A stretch of 64,000 bases of DNA from Quisquiliibacterium transsilvanicum (GTDB lineage: Bacteria; Pseudomonadota; Gammaproteobacteria; Burkholderiales; Burkholderiaceae_E), in NCBI RefSeq assembly GCF_014202215.1, contig NZ_JACHGB010000004.1, forward strand, positions 471,255 through 535,254. The letters are read 5' to 3'. The position numbers and the translations under genes were made by a program. The notes under the pieces were generated by a model, which did no database searches, was not told the origin of the DNA, and was given only the letters and a program-made list of their open reading frames with translations. How positions within the stretch are numbered: position 1 is the first letter of the stretch; the number at the start of each line of letters is the position of its first letter. Below are positions 34,771 to 43,855 of this stretch, in pieces.

Positions 34771-35520
34771 ATGAAGATTCTTGTACCCGTGAAGCGCGTG
34801 GTGGACTACAACGTCAAGGTGCGCGTCAAGAGCGACGGCAGTGGCGTGGACATCGCGAACGTGAAGATGTCGATGAACCCCTTCGACGAGATCGCAGTCG
34901 AGGAGGCCGTGCGCCTGAGAGAGAAGGGCGTGGCAACCGAGGTCGTGGCGGTGAGCTGCGGCGTGGCCGCGTGCCAGGAAACCCTGCGCACCGCGCTGGC
35001 GATCGGCGCGGACCGCGCCATCCTCGTCGAGACCGACGCCGAACTGCAGCCGCTGGCGGTCGCCAAGCTGCTCAAGGCCCTGATGGACAAGGAGCAGCCC
35101 GGCCTCGCCATCCTCGGCAAGCAGGCGATCGATGACGACGCCAACCAGACCGGCCAGATGCTGGCGGCGCTGGCAGGTACCGGCCAGGCCACCTTCGCCT
35201 CGAAGGTGGAAGTGGCCGACGGCAAGGCGACGGTCACCCGCGAGGTGGACGGCGGTCTCGAGACCATCGTTCTGTCGCTGCCGGCGGTGGTCACCACCGA
35301 CCTGCGCCTGAACGAGCCGCGTTATGTCACGCTGCCCAACATCATGAAGGCCAAGAAGAAGCCGCTCGAGACCGTCAAGCCGGCCGACCTGGGCGTCGAC
35401 GTCGCCCCGCGCCTGAAGACGCTGAAGGTGGTCGAGCCCGCAGGGCGCAAGGCAGGCATCAAGGTCGCCGACGTCGCGGCCCTCGTCGACAAGCTCAAGA
35501 ACGAAGCGAAGGTGATCTAA
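34771..35520 (+). CDS. etfB: Electron transfer flavoprotein subunit beta
   Basis: The 249-residue subunit binds AMP and passes electrons from acyl-CoA dehydrogenases to the quinone pool through ETF. Typical segments are [46 protein letters not shown] and the ETF-beta signature around [26 protein letters not shown]. The ATG at 34771 opens this canonical start. etfA begins at the very next base, so the two are coupled for 1:1 production. Confidence 0.97.
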   Translation: MKILVPVKRVVDYNVKVRVKSDGSGVDIANVKMSMNPFDEIAVEEAVRLREKGVATEVVAVSCGVAACQETLRTALAIGADRAILVETDAELQPLAVAKLLKALMDKEQPGLAILGKQAIDDDANQTGQMLAALAGTGQATFASKVEVADGKATVTREVDGGLETIVLSLPAVVTTDLRLNEPRYVTLPNIMKAKKKPLETVKPADLGVDVAPRLKTLKVVEPAGRKAGIKVADVAALVDKLKNEAKVI

Positions 35521-36453
35521 ATGGCAGCACTGGTCATTGCTGAACACGACAATGCATCCCTGCGGGGAAGCACGCTGAACACGGTCGCCGCCGCGGCGAA
35601 AGCCGGCGGCGAGGTCACCGTGCTGGTGGCCGGCCACAATTGCGCCGGCGCCGCCCAGGCTGCCGCCGCTGTTGCGGGCGTCACCAAGGTCCTGGTCGCC
35701 GATGCCGCCCACCTGGGCGATCATCTGGCCGAGAACGTCGCCGAGCAGGTGCTGGCGGTCGCGCAGGGCTTCTCGCACATCGTCGCGCCGGCCACCGCGT
35801 TCGGCAAGAACGTGGCGCCGCGCGTCGCTGCCCGCCTGGACGTTGCGCAGATCTCCGAGATCACCAGCGTCGAGAGCGCCGATACCTTCGTGCGGCCCAT
35901 CTACGCGGGCAATGCGATGGCGACGGTGCAGAGCACCGATGCGGTCAAGGTGATCACGGTGCGCACCACGGGCTTCGACGCCGCCGCGGCCACCGGCGGC
36001 TCGGCCACGATCGAGAACGTCGCTGCGGTCGCCGACTCCGGCAAGTCGCAGTTCGTCAGCCGCGAAGTCGCCAAGAGCGACCGCCCCGAGCTCGCCGGCG
36101 CCAAGATTGTCGTCTCCGGCGGCCGCGGCATGGGCAGCGCCGAGAACTTCAAGATCCTCGACCCCCTCGCCGACAAGCTCGGCGCCGCGCTGGGCGCCTC
36201 GCGCGCCGCCGTGGACGCGGGCTACGCGCCCAACGACTGGCAGGTCGGCCAGACCGGCAAGATCGTCGCGCCGCAACTGTACGTGGCGGTCGGCATCTCG
36301 GGCGCCATCCAGCACCTGGCCGGCATGAAGGACAGCAAGGTCATCGTCGCGATCAACAAGGACGCGGAAGCGCCGATCTTCGGCGTGGCCGACTACGGCC
36401 TGGTCGCCGACCTGTTCCAGGCGGTGCCCGAGCTGGTGAGCGCGCTGGGCTGA
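35521..36453 (+). CDS. etfA: Electron transfer flavoprotein subunit alpha
   Basis: The 310-residue subunit carries the FAD of ETF. Its C-terminal FAD domain shows [33 protein letters not shown] and [24 protein letters not shown]. The ATG directly follows the etfB TAA with no gap. A terminator-like hairpin follows at 36532, before the acyl-CoA dehydrogenase gene. Confidence 0.97.
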   Translation: MAALVIAEHDNASLRGSTLNTVAAAAKAGGEVTVLVAGHNCAGAAQAAAAVAGVTKVLVADAAHLGDHLAENVAEQVLAVAQGFSHIVAPATAFGKNVAPRVAARLDVAQISEITSVESADTFVRPIYAGNAMATVQSTDAVKVITVRTTGFDAAAATGGSATIENVAAVADSGKSQFVSREVAKSDRPELAGAKIVVSGGRGMGSAENFKILDPLADKLGAALGASRAAVDAGYAPNDWQVGQTGKIVAPQLYVAVGISGAIQHLAGMKDSKVIVAINKDAEAPIFGVADYGLVADLFQAVPELVSALG

Positions 36454-36484
36454 TCCGGCAAGATCGACTGCTCACTCCGGACTG

Positions 36485-36502
36485 CGGCGCCCCCAAGGGC
36501 GC
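36485..36502 (+). terminator. First hairpin after etfA
   Basis: GGCGCCC and GGGCGCC pair around a short CCAA loop, 31 nt past the stop, without a T-run; it may act with the second hairpin downstream. Confidence 0.35.
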
Positions 36503-36531
36503 CGTGCCGGGCTGACGGCAGGGCAGTACTG

Positions 36532-36563
36532 GCGCGCGGCGGGGAAACCCGTCGCGCGTCTTT
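36532..36563 (+). terminator. Terminator between etfA and the acyl-CoA dehydrogenase
   Basis: A 12-bp stem (GCGCGCGGCGGG with CCCGTCGCGCGT, two G-T pairs) closes a GAAA tetraloop and is followed by CTTT. It would separate etfBA from the following gene at least partly. Confidence 0.6.
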
Positions 36564-36613
36564 GCATCGAAACTACGCATCGAACAACGAGCAGCACGCG
36601 CAGGAGCACCCAG

Positions 36614-38425
36614 ATGAGCTACGTCGCACCGGTGAAGGACATGATGTTCGTGGTCAGGGAACTGGCCGGCCTCGAGGATGTCTCGAGGCTGCCCGGCTGC
36701 GAGGAGGCAACCGACGAAACCGTCGAGGCGGTGCTCCAGGAGAACGCCAGCTTCGTCCAGGACGTGCTCGCGCCGCTCAACTGGGATGGCGACGTCGCCC
36801 CGTCGAGCCTCGCCAATGGGGTGGTCACCACCACCAGGGGCTTCAAGGAGGCCTTCCACGCGTTCGGCGCCGGCGGCTGGCAGGGCGTGAAGCACCCGGT
36901 GGAGTTCGGCGGCCAGGGGCTGCCCAAGCTGGTGGCGACGCCCTGCATCGAGATGCTGAACTCAGCGAACATGTCCTTCGCGCTCTGTCCGCTGCTGACG
37001 GACGGCGCCATCGAGGCGCTGCTCACCGCGGGCTCCCAGGACCAGTGCACGCGCTACATCCCGAACATGGTGTCGGGCAAGTGGACCGGCACGATGAACC
37101 TGACCGAGCCGCAGGCAGGCTCGGATCTGGCGCTGGTGCGCGCCAAGGCCGTGCCCCAGGGCGACGGCTCCTACCGGATCTCCGGCCAGAAGATCTTCAT
37201 CACCTATGGCGAGCACGACATGGCCGAGAACATCGTCCATCTGGTGCTGGCCCGCACGCCCGAAGCGCCCGAGGGCGTCAAGGGGATCTCGCTGTTCATC
37301 GTGCCGAAGTTCCTGGTGAACGAGGACGGCAGCCTGGGCAAGCGCAACGACGTCTGGTGCTCCTCGATCGAGCACAAGCTGGGCATCAAGGCGAGCCCCA
37401 CCGCGGTGCTCATCTTCGGCGACGGCAAGGGCGAGGTGGGCGAAGGCGCGATCGGCTACCTGGTCGGCGAAGAGAATCGCGGCCTCGAGTATATGTTCGT
37501 GATGATGAACTCCGCGCGCTTCGCGGTGGGCATGCAGGGGGTCGCGGTCGCCGAGCGCGCCTACCAGCGGGCGGCGGCCTTCGCCAAGGAACGCGTCCAG
37601 AGCCGGGACGTCGCAGGCTCGAAGGGACCCGTCACCATCATCCATCACCCGGACGTTCGGCGCATGCTGATGACGATGCGCGCACTGACCGAGGGCGCGC
37701 GTGCGCTCGCCTACGTGGGAGCGGCTGCGAGCGACGCGGGACATCACCATGCGGATGCGGAAGTGCGCAGGCAGAACATGGCCTTCTACGAATTCCTGGT
37801 GCCGATCGTGAAGGGCTGGTCCACCGAGATGTCGGTGGAGGTGGCCTCGCTGGGCGTGCAGGTGCATGGCGGCATGGGCTTCATCGAGGAGACCGGCGCC
37901 GCGCAGCACTACCGCGACGCGCGCATCCTGCCGATCTACGAAGGCACCACGGCCATCCAGGCGAACGACCTGGTCGGCCGCAAGACCACGCGCGACGGCG
38001 GCGCGTTCGCGAAGTCCGTGGTGGCCAGCGTGCGCGAGACCGTGCAGGCCCTGGCGGCGGCCGGAACCGGCTCGGCCGACCTGGCCGCGATCCGCGCGAC
38101 GCTCGCCCAGGGTGCGGACGCGCTCGAGCGGGCCGTGGAGTTCATCGCGTCGAACGCCAAGGCGGACGTGCGCGCGGTCTACGCCGGCAGCGTGCCCTAC
38201 CTGAAGCTGGCCGGCATCGTGCTCTCCGGCTGGCAGATGGCGCGCGCCGCGCTCGCGGCGCAGCGGATGCTCGCGGCCGGCGAGGGCGACGCCGCCTTTC
38301 TGAAGGCCAAGCTCGCCACCGCGCGTTTCTTCGGGGACCACATCCTGAGCGGCGCGCCGGGCATCGCGCACAGCATCTGCGCCGGCGCGGCCGGCGTGCT
38401 GGCGCTGGAACAGGACCAGTTCTGA
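36614..38425 (+). CDS. Acyl-CoA dehydrogenase, DmdC-like long form
   Basis: The 603-residue flavoenzyme belongs to the longer acyl-CoA dehydrogenases with an extra C-terminal domain, like DmdC (3-methylmercaptopropionyl-CoA dehydrogenase). The FAD and substrate motifs MNLTEPQAGSDL, FITYGEHD and VQVHGGMGFIEETG are intact; a Glu near residue 443 in LPIYEGTTAIQ is in the position of the catalytic base. Electrons would go to the adjacent ETF. CAGGAGCACCCAG upstream provides the ribosome site for the ATG at 36614. The exact acyl-CoA substrate is uncertain; context with alkB favours fatty-chain oxidation. Confidence 0.93.
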   Translation: MSYVAPVKDMMFVVRELAGLEDVSRLPGCEEATDETVEAVLQENASFVQDVLAPLNWDGDVAPSSLANGVVTTTRGFKEAFHAFGAGGWQGVKHPVEFGGQGLPKLVATPCIEMLNSANMSFALCPLLTDGAIEALLTAGSQDQCTRYIPNMVSGKWTGTMNLTEPQAGSDLALVRAKAVPQGDGSYRISGQKIFITYGEHDMAENIVHLVLARTPEAPEGVKGISLFIVPKFLVNEDGSLGKRNDVWCSSIEHKLGIKASPTAVLIFGDGKGEVGEGAIGYLVGEENRGLEYMFVMMNSARFAVGMQGVAVAERAYQRAAAFAKERVQSRDVAGSKGPVTIIHHPDVRRMLMTMRALTEGARALAYVGAAASDAGHHHADAEVRRQNMAFYEFLVPIVKGWSTEMSVEVASLGVQVHGGMGFIEETGAAQHYRDARILPIYEGTTAIQANDLVGRKTTRDGGAFAKSVVASVRETVQALAAAGTGSADLAAIRATLAQGADALERAVEFIASNAKADVRAVYAGSVPYLKLAGIVLSGWQMARAALAAQRMLAAGEGDAAFLKAKLATARFFGDHILSGAPGIAHSICAGAAGVLALEQDQF

Positions 38426-38476
38426 CGCCGCTTCGCCGTGCTCGAGATCGGGGTCTTCGGGCCCTGGCTCGTTCCG

Positions 38477-38504
38477 ATCGGGGCCTTCGGGCCCCGATTT
38501 GTTT
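38477..38504 (+). terminator. Rho-independent terminator after the acyl-CoA dehydrogenase
   Basis: The perfect 9-bp stem ATCGGGGCC-TTCG-GGCCCCGAT with a UUCG-type tetraloop is followed by TTGTTT. A diverged duplicate of the left part (GATCGGGGTCTTCGGGCCC) lies just before it. Confidence 0.88.
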
Positions 38505-38606
38505 ATGCGGCTTTGGGTATTTGATGGGCCGCCGCGGCGGGATGCGGTCTGATGCCGGATCAGCGCTGCCCGAAGGTCGGGCAGCCAGTCCGCCAGGATG
38601 ACACCG

Positions 38607-39002
38607 ATGAAGATCCGCTCCCTCGTGCTCGCTTCCGCTGCCGCGCTGGCGTTCCAGCTTCCCGTCGCCAGCGCCGAAGGCGTCTTCAAAGCGGTGATCT
38701 ACGACGGCGGCTCCAGTTCGGTGCTCGCCCGTGCCGGCGGCACGCTGGCCGCTCCCGCGGCGAGCGGCGCGCGCCTCGTCGTCAAGGCGCAGGCCGACGA
38801 AGCGATCAGCGTGCAGTCGCTCGATCCGGACGGTGCGGTGCGCCTGCGCAGCACGTTGCGCACCGACGCGCTGGGCGTCGCAAGCGCGCCGCTGGCCGAA
38901 CTGACCGGCGATCACCCTGGCGCCATACTGCAGATCGCCCAGCGCAGCAGCGGCCGGACCCTCGAAATCGGCATCGCTGCGGCCCGGGTCGCAGCCCGCT
39001 GA
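38607..39002 (+). CDS. Small exported protein of unknown function
   Basis: The 131-residue protein begins with a clear signal peptide (MKIRSLVLASAAALAFQ, cleavage near VASA-E). The mature part is beta-rich, without Cys or Trp, and contains VFKAVIYDGGSSSVLARAG and VQSLDPDGAVRLRSTLRTDALG. I do not recognise a family. I prefer the ATG at 38607, which has CAGGA 8 nt upstream, to the one at 38598. It is flanked by a terminator on the left and a tandem repeat on the right, so it is a single-gene unit. Confidence 0.75.
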   Translation: MKIRSLVLASAAALAFQLPVASAEGVFKAVIYDGGSSSVLARAGGTLAAPAASGARLVVKAQADEAISVQSLDPDGAVRLRSTLRTDALGVASAPLAELTGDHPGAILQIAQRSSGRTLEIGIAAARVAAR

Positions 39003-39031
39003 AGGCGGTCGCGGGAGCCCTGCCGGCCCGA

Positions 39032-39105
39032 GCCGGTCTCACTGACGCCTCGGACTGCCCTTCGCCGGTCTCACTGACGCCTCGGACTGCCCTTCGCCGG
39101 TCTCA
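39032..39105. repeat. 32-bp tandem repeat, 2.3 copies
   Basis: Identical 32-bp units beginning GCCGGTCTCACTGACGCC occupy 39032-39063 and 39064-39095, with a 10-base start of a third copy. The repeat fills the gap between two convergent genes. Confidence 0.9.
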
Positions 39106-39894
39106 GGGATCGTTGCGCGGGGACTCGACCATGCAATCCGGGTGGGCGTTCCAGCGCTCCCTGCAGAAGCGCAGTCTCACCCGCTCGTTGCAGATGAGCC
39201 GGGAGATCGCGCCTTCGTCCGAGCAGCCGGCCTGCTGCGTCTCGGCCAGGCGCATCGGCCTGGCCCGGGGTGGGGCGACGCCGGGTGTGTCCTGGGGCGC
39301 TGCCCGCTCGCCGTTCCGGGAAGATACCTCCGCGCCCGCCCGCCCGCCCTGGGTCCGTGCATCCGGCGCTCGCGCCGCTGGCGCAGGACGAGTCGGAGCT
39401 GCGCCCGCTGAAGCCGGCGCATCGGCGGGCCGCTTGGCGGAGCTGCGCGGTGTCACTGCCGGCTCGGTGGCCGGCCCCCCGGCCGGCGCTTCCGGCGCCT
39501 GCTGAACGGACGGCGGGCGCAGCGACACCGGCGGCTCAGCGGGCCGCCCCGACGCGGCCTTTGCCGCCTCCGCGGTGACCGGGGCGGGAGCGGGTTGGTC
39601 GGGACTCGCGGCGCGTTCTGCGGACGCGCTGCTGCGCGCCGCAGCGGGCGGCTGGGCCGGCTGCGACGGCTGCGACGGCTGCGCCGGCTGCGACGGTAGG
39701 GACGACGCGCTGCTGTCGGCGCGGTTCGGCGTGCCGGAGGCGACCGTTTCGCCGTAACCGGTGACGGGCATCGTGCGATGGATGGCGTAGATGGCGGCTG
39801 CGCCGGCGATCGCCACCGCCACTGCGGCGAGTGCGGTGAGGAGGAGCCTGCGGACCCGACTCTTGCCCGGGGCACCTGCGGCGTTTTTCTGCAT
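39103..39894 (-). CDS. Membrane-anchored protein with Pro/Ala-rich linker and Cys-rich C-terminus
   Basis: The 263-residue protein has a basic cytoplasmic start (KSRVRRLL), one membrane helix at about residues 17-37, then about 165 residues of Pro/Ala/Ser low complexity including QPAQPSQPSQPAQP. The C-terminal 45 residues contain four cysteines in C-x11-C-x8-C-x8-C spacing (GCSDEGAISRLICNE, RFCRERW, HPDC), a compact disulfide-type module in the periplasm. I cannot name a family. Such an architecture suggests a tether spanning the envelope, as in some energy-transducing or peptidoglycan-associated proteins, but that is inference. Confidence 0.75.
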   Translation of the reverse strand: MQKNAAGAPGKSRVRRLLLTALAAVAVAIAGAAAIYAIHRTMPVTGYGETVASGTPNRADSSASSLPSQPAQPSQPSQPAQPPAAARSSASAERAASPDQPAPAPVTAEAAKAASGRPAEPPVSLRPPSVQQAPEAPAGGPATEPAVTPRSSAKRPADAPASAGAAPTRPAPAARAPDARTQGGRAGAEVSSRNGERAAPQDTPGVAPPRARPMRLAETQQAGCSDEGAISRLICNERVRLRFCRERWNAHPDCMVESPRNDP

Positions 39895-40062
39895 GCGCCG
39901 ATGGTACCGTCGGCCGGGGCCGGACGGTGACCGGATGGTGACCGCACCGGCCTACGCCCGGCAGGGCGCGCGGCGGGCCATTGCGAAGCGGGTCGGATAG
40001 GCCGGCAGGCCGATGCGCCGGGCCGATTGCGGCATCCGCGCAGGCGGATCAGAATACTGTTC

Positions 40063-41256
40063 ATGCATACAGATCGAGACCCCTTCACCCCGCCTCCGGC
40101 CGAGGAAGGCGAGGCGGGCGCCCCGCGCCGTCCCGCAGCGCCGGTCAGGGGGCGCGGCGCGGTCGGCAATCCGCAGGCGCGCTTCGATCGCTACGTCCGC
40201 GAGGCCACCGACGACGGCTGGTTCGGCCCGGAGGGCGACCCTCCTGCGCGCGACACCCGCGTCGATACCGAGCAGGCCCGCAGCGTGATCTCGCGCAACA
40301 CCTCTCCGGACATACCCTTCACGCTGTCGCTGAACCCCTACCGGGGCTGCGAGCATGGCTGCGTGTACTGCTATGCACGTCCAAACCACGCGCATCTCGG
40401 CCTGTCGCCGGGGCTCGACTTCGAAACCCGCCTGGTCGCAAAGGTCAACGCGGCGCAATGCCTGCGTGCCGAGCTCGCTGCCCCGTCGTACCGGTGCGAG
40501 GCCCTGAACCTGGGCACGGCCACCGATGCCTACCAGCCCATCGAGCGGGAATGGCGCATCACCCGCGCAGTGCTCGAGGTGCTCGCCGAGTGCGCCCATC
40601 CCGTCGCCCTGGTCACCAAGTCCTCGCTGGTGGAGCGCGATCTCGACCTGCTCGCCCCGATGGCGCGCAGGGGGCTCGCGGCGGTCTACGTGTCCGTCAC
40701 CACTCTGGATCCCGTGCTGGCCCGCCGTTGGGAGCCACGCGCAGCGGCGCCGTGGCGCCGGCTGGAAACCATCCGACGGCTGTCCGAGGCGGGCGTTCCG
40801 GTAGGGGTCTCCGTATCGCCCGTCGTCCCTTTTCTCAACGAGCCCGAGCTCGAGCGCATCCTCGGCGCAGCCCGGGAGGCGGGCGCAAGCCACGCGTTCT
40901 ACACGGTGCTCCGCCTCCCGGGCGAGGTCAGGCAGGTGTTCACGGATTGGCTTCGGGCGGTCTACCCTGAGCGCGCGCAGCGCATCCTCGGCCGTCTTGC
41001 CGACATGCGCGACCCGTCCGGACGGGCGCGGCTCAACGACGCCCGCTTCCACAAGCGCATGAAGGGGGAGGGCCACTGGGCGGATCTCCTCGGCCTGCGC
41101 TTCCAGCTCGCCGCCCGCAAGCTCGGTTTCAGCCGTGATAGATTGCAGTTGCGCACCGACCTGTTCGTCGCGCCTCGCGCAGATGGACAGTTCGCCCTGT
41201 TCCCTTCCGATCCGGCAGGCATGTCGCCGCCGGACCGCGCCGCTCCCGGGGAGTGA
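40063..41256 (+). CDS. PA0069-family radical SAM protein
   Basis: The 397-residue protein has the radical SAM cluster motif CxxxCxxC as GCEHGCVYCYARP, preceded by SLNPYRG, and the downstream LNLGTATDAYQPIE and VTKSSLVERDLDLL blocks typical of the SplB-like PA0069 group. The reaction is not established for this group; repair or modification of nucleic acid has been suggested from similarity to spore photoproduct lyase. The ATG at 40063 is the first of two candidates (TTG at 40027 also in frame). Its stop overlaps a GTG in the next gene. Confidence 0.9.
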   Translation: MHTDRDPFTPPPAEEGEAGAPRRPAAPVRGRGAVGNPQARFDRYVREATDDGWFGPEGDPPARDTRVDTEQARSVISRNTSPDIPFTLSLNPYRGCEHGCVYCYARPNHAHLGLSPGLDFETRLVAKVNAAQCLRAELAAPSYRCEALNLGTATDAYQPIEREWRITRAVLEVLAECAHPVALVTKSSLVERDLDLLAPMARRGLAAVYVSVTTLDPVLARRWEPRAAAPWRRLETIRRLSEAGVPVGVSVSPVVPFLNEPELERILGAAREAGASHAFYTVLRLPGEVRQVFTDWLRAVYPERAQRILGRLADMRDPSGRARLNDARFHKRMKGEGHWADLLGLRFQLAARKLGFSRDRLQLRTDLFVAPRADGQFALFPSDPAGMSPPDRAAPGE

Positions 41257-41258
41257 CC

Positions 41259-41855
41259 ATGACCCGAATCGCCTTCCAGGCTCCGCGCCTGTCGCCGACC
41301 TTCGTACTTCTTGCGGCCACGGCCGTGCTCGCGATTGCCGTGCCGGCTCGCGCCGGGTCCGAAAGTACGCCGGCGCTTCGCGCCTCCCAGCCGGCGCCGG
41401 GAGCCCTTGCCCCGGACGGACGGGGGCTTGCCGTCCAGGTTTCGGCGTCCCGCGTGTACCGCTCGGTCGGTCCGGACGGACGTGTCGTGTTCGGCGACCA
41501 GCCGGAGCCCGGGGCGAAGAGCGTCCTGGCCCGCAGCTTCGCTCCCTCGTCGGACCCGCAGGCGATCGAGACCGCGCGACGCCGGCAGGCCTACTGGCGT
41601 GCCCAGGCCGAAGCCTTCTCCGCGCGCCAGAAGGATCGCGAACTGGCGGAGTCGCGTGCCCGCAGCGAGGCTCAGGCTGCAGCCGGTTCAGCCCCGATTG
41701 TCCTCATCGTGCCTCGCAATCTCCGGGCGCCGGACTGGGCCGTGCCGGTCCACATGCCGGCCGGTGGCTTCCCCGCGACGTATCCGTCCTCGCCCGGCGC
41801 CGCCGCGCAGGTGCCCGCTGCGTTCATCGGAAGCGGCTTCGCCACCGGGCGCTGA
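41259..41855 (+). CDS. DUF4124 domain exported protein
   Basis: The 198-residue protein has an N-terminal hydrophobic signal (LSPTFVLLAATAVLAIAVPARA) followed by a DUF4124 core, VYRSVGPDGRVVFGDQPEPGA, near residues 66-86. After that comes an Ala/Arg/Glu-rich helix and a Pro-rich end. DUF4124 proteins are periplasmic, with no known activity. I chose the ATG at 41259, which follows GGGGAGTGACC; a GTG at 41253 is also possible. It is coupled to the radical SAM gene. Confidence 0.82.
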   Translation: MTRIAFQAPRLSPTFVLLAATAVLAIAVPARAGSESTPALRASQPAPGALAPDGRGLAVQVSASRVYRSVGPDGRVVFGDQPEPGAKSVLARSFAPSSDPQAIETARRRQAYWRAQAEAFSARQKDRELAESRARSEAQAAAGSAPIVLIVPRNLRAPDWAVPVHMPAGGFPATYPSSPGAAAQVPAAFIGSGFATGR

Positions 41856-41875
41856 CCCCGCCCGCAGCGAGGCGT

Positions 41876-41904
41876 TTGTTCCATTGCCTGCGGCGGGCTA
41901 TAAT
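41876..41904 (+). promoter_or_regulatory. Promoter of the rpsP-rimM-trmD-rplS operon
   Basis: TTGTTC (41876-41881), a 17-bp spacer and a perfect TATAAT (41899-41904) predict a start near 41911 and a leader of about 32 nt. Confidence 0.7.
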
Positions 41905-41942
41905 TACGGGTTTTTCGAATTCGAACCAACACCGAGGTCAAC

Positions 41943-42203
41943 ATGGTCGTGATCCGTCTTACCCGCGGTGGCGCAAAGAAGCGCCCCTTCTACAACATCG
42001 TTGCCGCCAACAAGCAGGACCGTCGCGACGGTCGCTTCATCGAGCGCATCGGCTTCTACAACCCGGTTGCCTCGGGCAAGGACGTCGGCGTCAACATCAA
42101 GCTCGACCGCGTGAACTACTGGAAAGAGAACGGCGCCAGCCTGTCTCCGACCGTCGAGCGTCTGGTTCGCGATTTCGCCAAGGCTCAGGCCACTGCCGCC
42201 TGA
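41943..42203 (+). CDS. rpsP: 30S ribosomal protein S16
   Basis: The 86-residue protein is a standard bacterial S16, starting [20 protein letters not shown] and including [14 protein letters not shown]. It binds 16S rRNA early in small-subunit assembly. It is first in the ribosome/tRNA-maturation operon, 37 nt before rimM. Confidence 0.98.
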   Translation: MVVIRLTRGGAKKRPFYNIVAANKQDRRDGRFIERIGFYNPVASGKDVGVNIKLDRVNYWKENGASLSPTVERLVRDFAKAQATAA

Positions 42204-42240
42204 GGCTCGAGCCGCAAGGCTCGCCCAAGGCGAATCGCCG

Positions 42241-42762
42241 ATGCCCGAGCCGGACGAAACCGCCCCCGACGACCTGATCGCTGTCGGCCGCGTGGTCGAT
42301 GCGTATGGAACCCGGGGCTGGGTCAAGGTCGAGTCGTACAACGCTCCGCAGGAATCTGTCCTGCATGCGTGCCGTCGCTGGTGGCTGCCGGATGGTCGCA
42401 GCGTGGCCATCCAGAGCGCGCGCCAGCATGGCGCGGTGCTGGCGTGCAAGCCGACCGACTGCTCCGATCGGGATCAGGCCCTGGCGCTCAAGGGACTGGA
42501 GATCCGCGCGAGCCGCGCAGATTTCCCGTCTGCCGGCGCGGACGAGGTCTACTGGGTCGACCTGATCGGCTGCAGGGTGCTTAACCGTGAGGGTGTCGAC
42601 CTAGGGCAGGTGGAGGCGGTCGTCGATCACGGCGCCCATCCCATTCTGGTGCTCGCGGCCGAGGGCGGCGAGCAGCGCATGATTCCCTTCGTCGACCTCT
42701 ATGTCGACGAGGTGGATCTGGCCGGCCGGCGCATCGTCGTCGACTGGCAGCCTGACTACTGA
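42241..42762 (+). CDS. rimM: Ribosome maturation factor RimM
   Basis: The 173-residue factor binds S19 and matures the 30S head. The N-terminal barrel begins [20 protein letters not shown]; the C-terminal PRC-barrel part contains [16 protein letters not shown] and ends [23 protein letters not shown]. Length and position between rpsP and trmD are standard. Confidence 0.97.
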   Translation: MPEPDETAPDDLIAVGRVVDAYGTRGWVKVESYNAPQESVLHACRRWWLPDGRSVAIQSARQHGAVLACKPTDCSDRDQALALKGLEIRASRADFPSAGADEVYWVDLIGCRVLNREGVDLGQVEAVVDHGAHPILVLAAEGGEQRMIPFVDLYVDEVDLAGRRIVVDWQPDY

Positions 42763-42833
42763 GCAGTTGCGATGGGCCCTGGGCGCGCGGGAGCTCCGTT
42801 CGCGCCCGACGTTCCCCGCAGTCACTCCCACCG

Positions 42834-43604
42834 ATGCGCTTCGACGTCATCTCCCTGTTCCCCGCGATGTTCGACGCCCTGACCGCGCAGGGCATCACTT
42901 CGCGTGCGCTCCAGCGGGGCCTCTGGTCGCTGCGCTGCTGGAACCCGAGAGATTTCGCCCGGGATGCCTACCGCACCATTGACGACCGTCCCTACGGTGG
43001 CGGGCCGGGCATGGTGATGATGGGAGATCCGCTCGCAGCCGCGCTGGGGGCGATCGAGGCAGACCGCGGCGATCGCACACGAGGCCCGGTGCTGCATCTG
43101 TCGCCGCGCGGCAGGCCGCTCACCCACGCGAGGGTGACGGAGCTTGCTGCGCTGCCCGCGGTCACCCTGCTCGCGAGCCGCTACGAGGCGGTGGACCAGC
43201 GCTTCATCGACCTGCACGTCGACGAGGAGATTGCGGTGGGGGACTTCGTCGTTTCCGGCGGCGAACTGCCCGCGATGATGCTGATGGATGCGGTCGTGAG
43301 GCTGCTGCCGGGCGCGCTCAACGATGCGCGTTCCGCACAGGAAGATTCCTTCGCGACCGGGTTGCTGGACTGCCCGCATTACACGCGCCCCGAACTCTTC
43401 GAGGGACGCCCGGTGCCCGAGGTGCTGCTGTCCGGGCACCACGCGCGGATCGCGCGCTGGCGGCGCGAACAGGCGCTGGCGGTCACCCGCGCGCGGCGCC
43501 CGGAGCTCCTCGCGTCCCTGCGCCTGGCGGGAGGGCTGGACGCCGTAGACGAGCGCTTCCTCGCCGCCCTGGAGGCGGATGCGGAAATTCGCGATCTGCG
43601 TTAG
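42834..43604 (+). CDS. trmD: tRNA (guanine-37-N1)-methyltransferase
   Basis: TrmD methylates G37 of tRNAs, preventing +1 frameshifts. The 256-residue protein starts [14 protein letters not shown] and has the SAM-binding trefoil knot with [25 protein letters not shown] and [19 protein letters not shown], then DCPHYTRP and [10 protein letters not shown]. The knot segment reads ASRYEA where E. coli has CGRYEG; other Burkholderiales, as I recall, have AGRYEA, so the Ser is a small novelty. It lies 71 nt after rimM. Confidence 0.97.
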   Translation: MRFDVISLFPAMFDALTAQGITSRALQRGLWSLRCWNPRDFARDAYRTIDDRPYGGGPGMVMMGDPLAAALGAIEADRGDRTRGPVLHLSPRGRPLTHARVTELAALPAVTLLASRYEAVDQRFIDLHVDEEIAVGDFVVSGGELPAMMLMDAVVRLLPGALNDARSAQEDSFATGLLDCPHYTRPELFEGRPVPEVLLSGHHARIARWRREQALAVTRARRPELLASLRLAGGLDAVDERFLAALEADAEIRDLR

Positions 43605-43855
43605 AATCGAAGGCTGTCCGAAGTGCCGCGGCATTCGCCGTGGACCGGCAGATCCCATCCTCTGACCGGGGAACAACAGGTGCCTCACGCGGCAACCGGG
43701 CGCAGTCCGGGCGGCAGGGGCGCACGCAAGGCGGGACGCGGTGGCATGCGCGCCTCACCAGATCGATTCGGCGGCTGCGTTCGCCTGGCGAGTTCCCTCG
43801 CCTTGCGCGGCCTGTCCGGCTACGAAGCCCGGTGCACGATGGCAAGGAGCAATCA
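43605..43855 (+). promoter_or_regulatory. Long gap and possible structured leader before rplS
   Basis: These 251 nt between trmD and rplS carry TAGAAT at 43602-43607, overlapping the trmD stop, and two good hairpins: CCGCGGC-ATTC-GCCGTGG (43626-43643) and GGCGAG-TTCC-CTCGCC (43787-43802). AAGGAGC precedes the rplS ATG. A separate transcript with a structured leader for L19 is possible. Confidence 0.4.

Noticed and set aside
40051-40062. AATACT as a -10 box directly before the radical SAM ATG
   Set aside because: Only 4 of 6 match, and the predicted start would fall inside the coding region.
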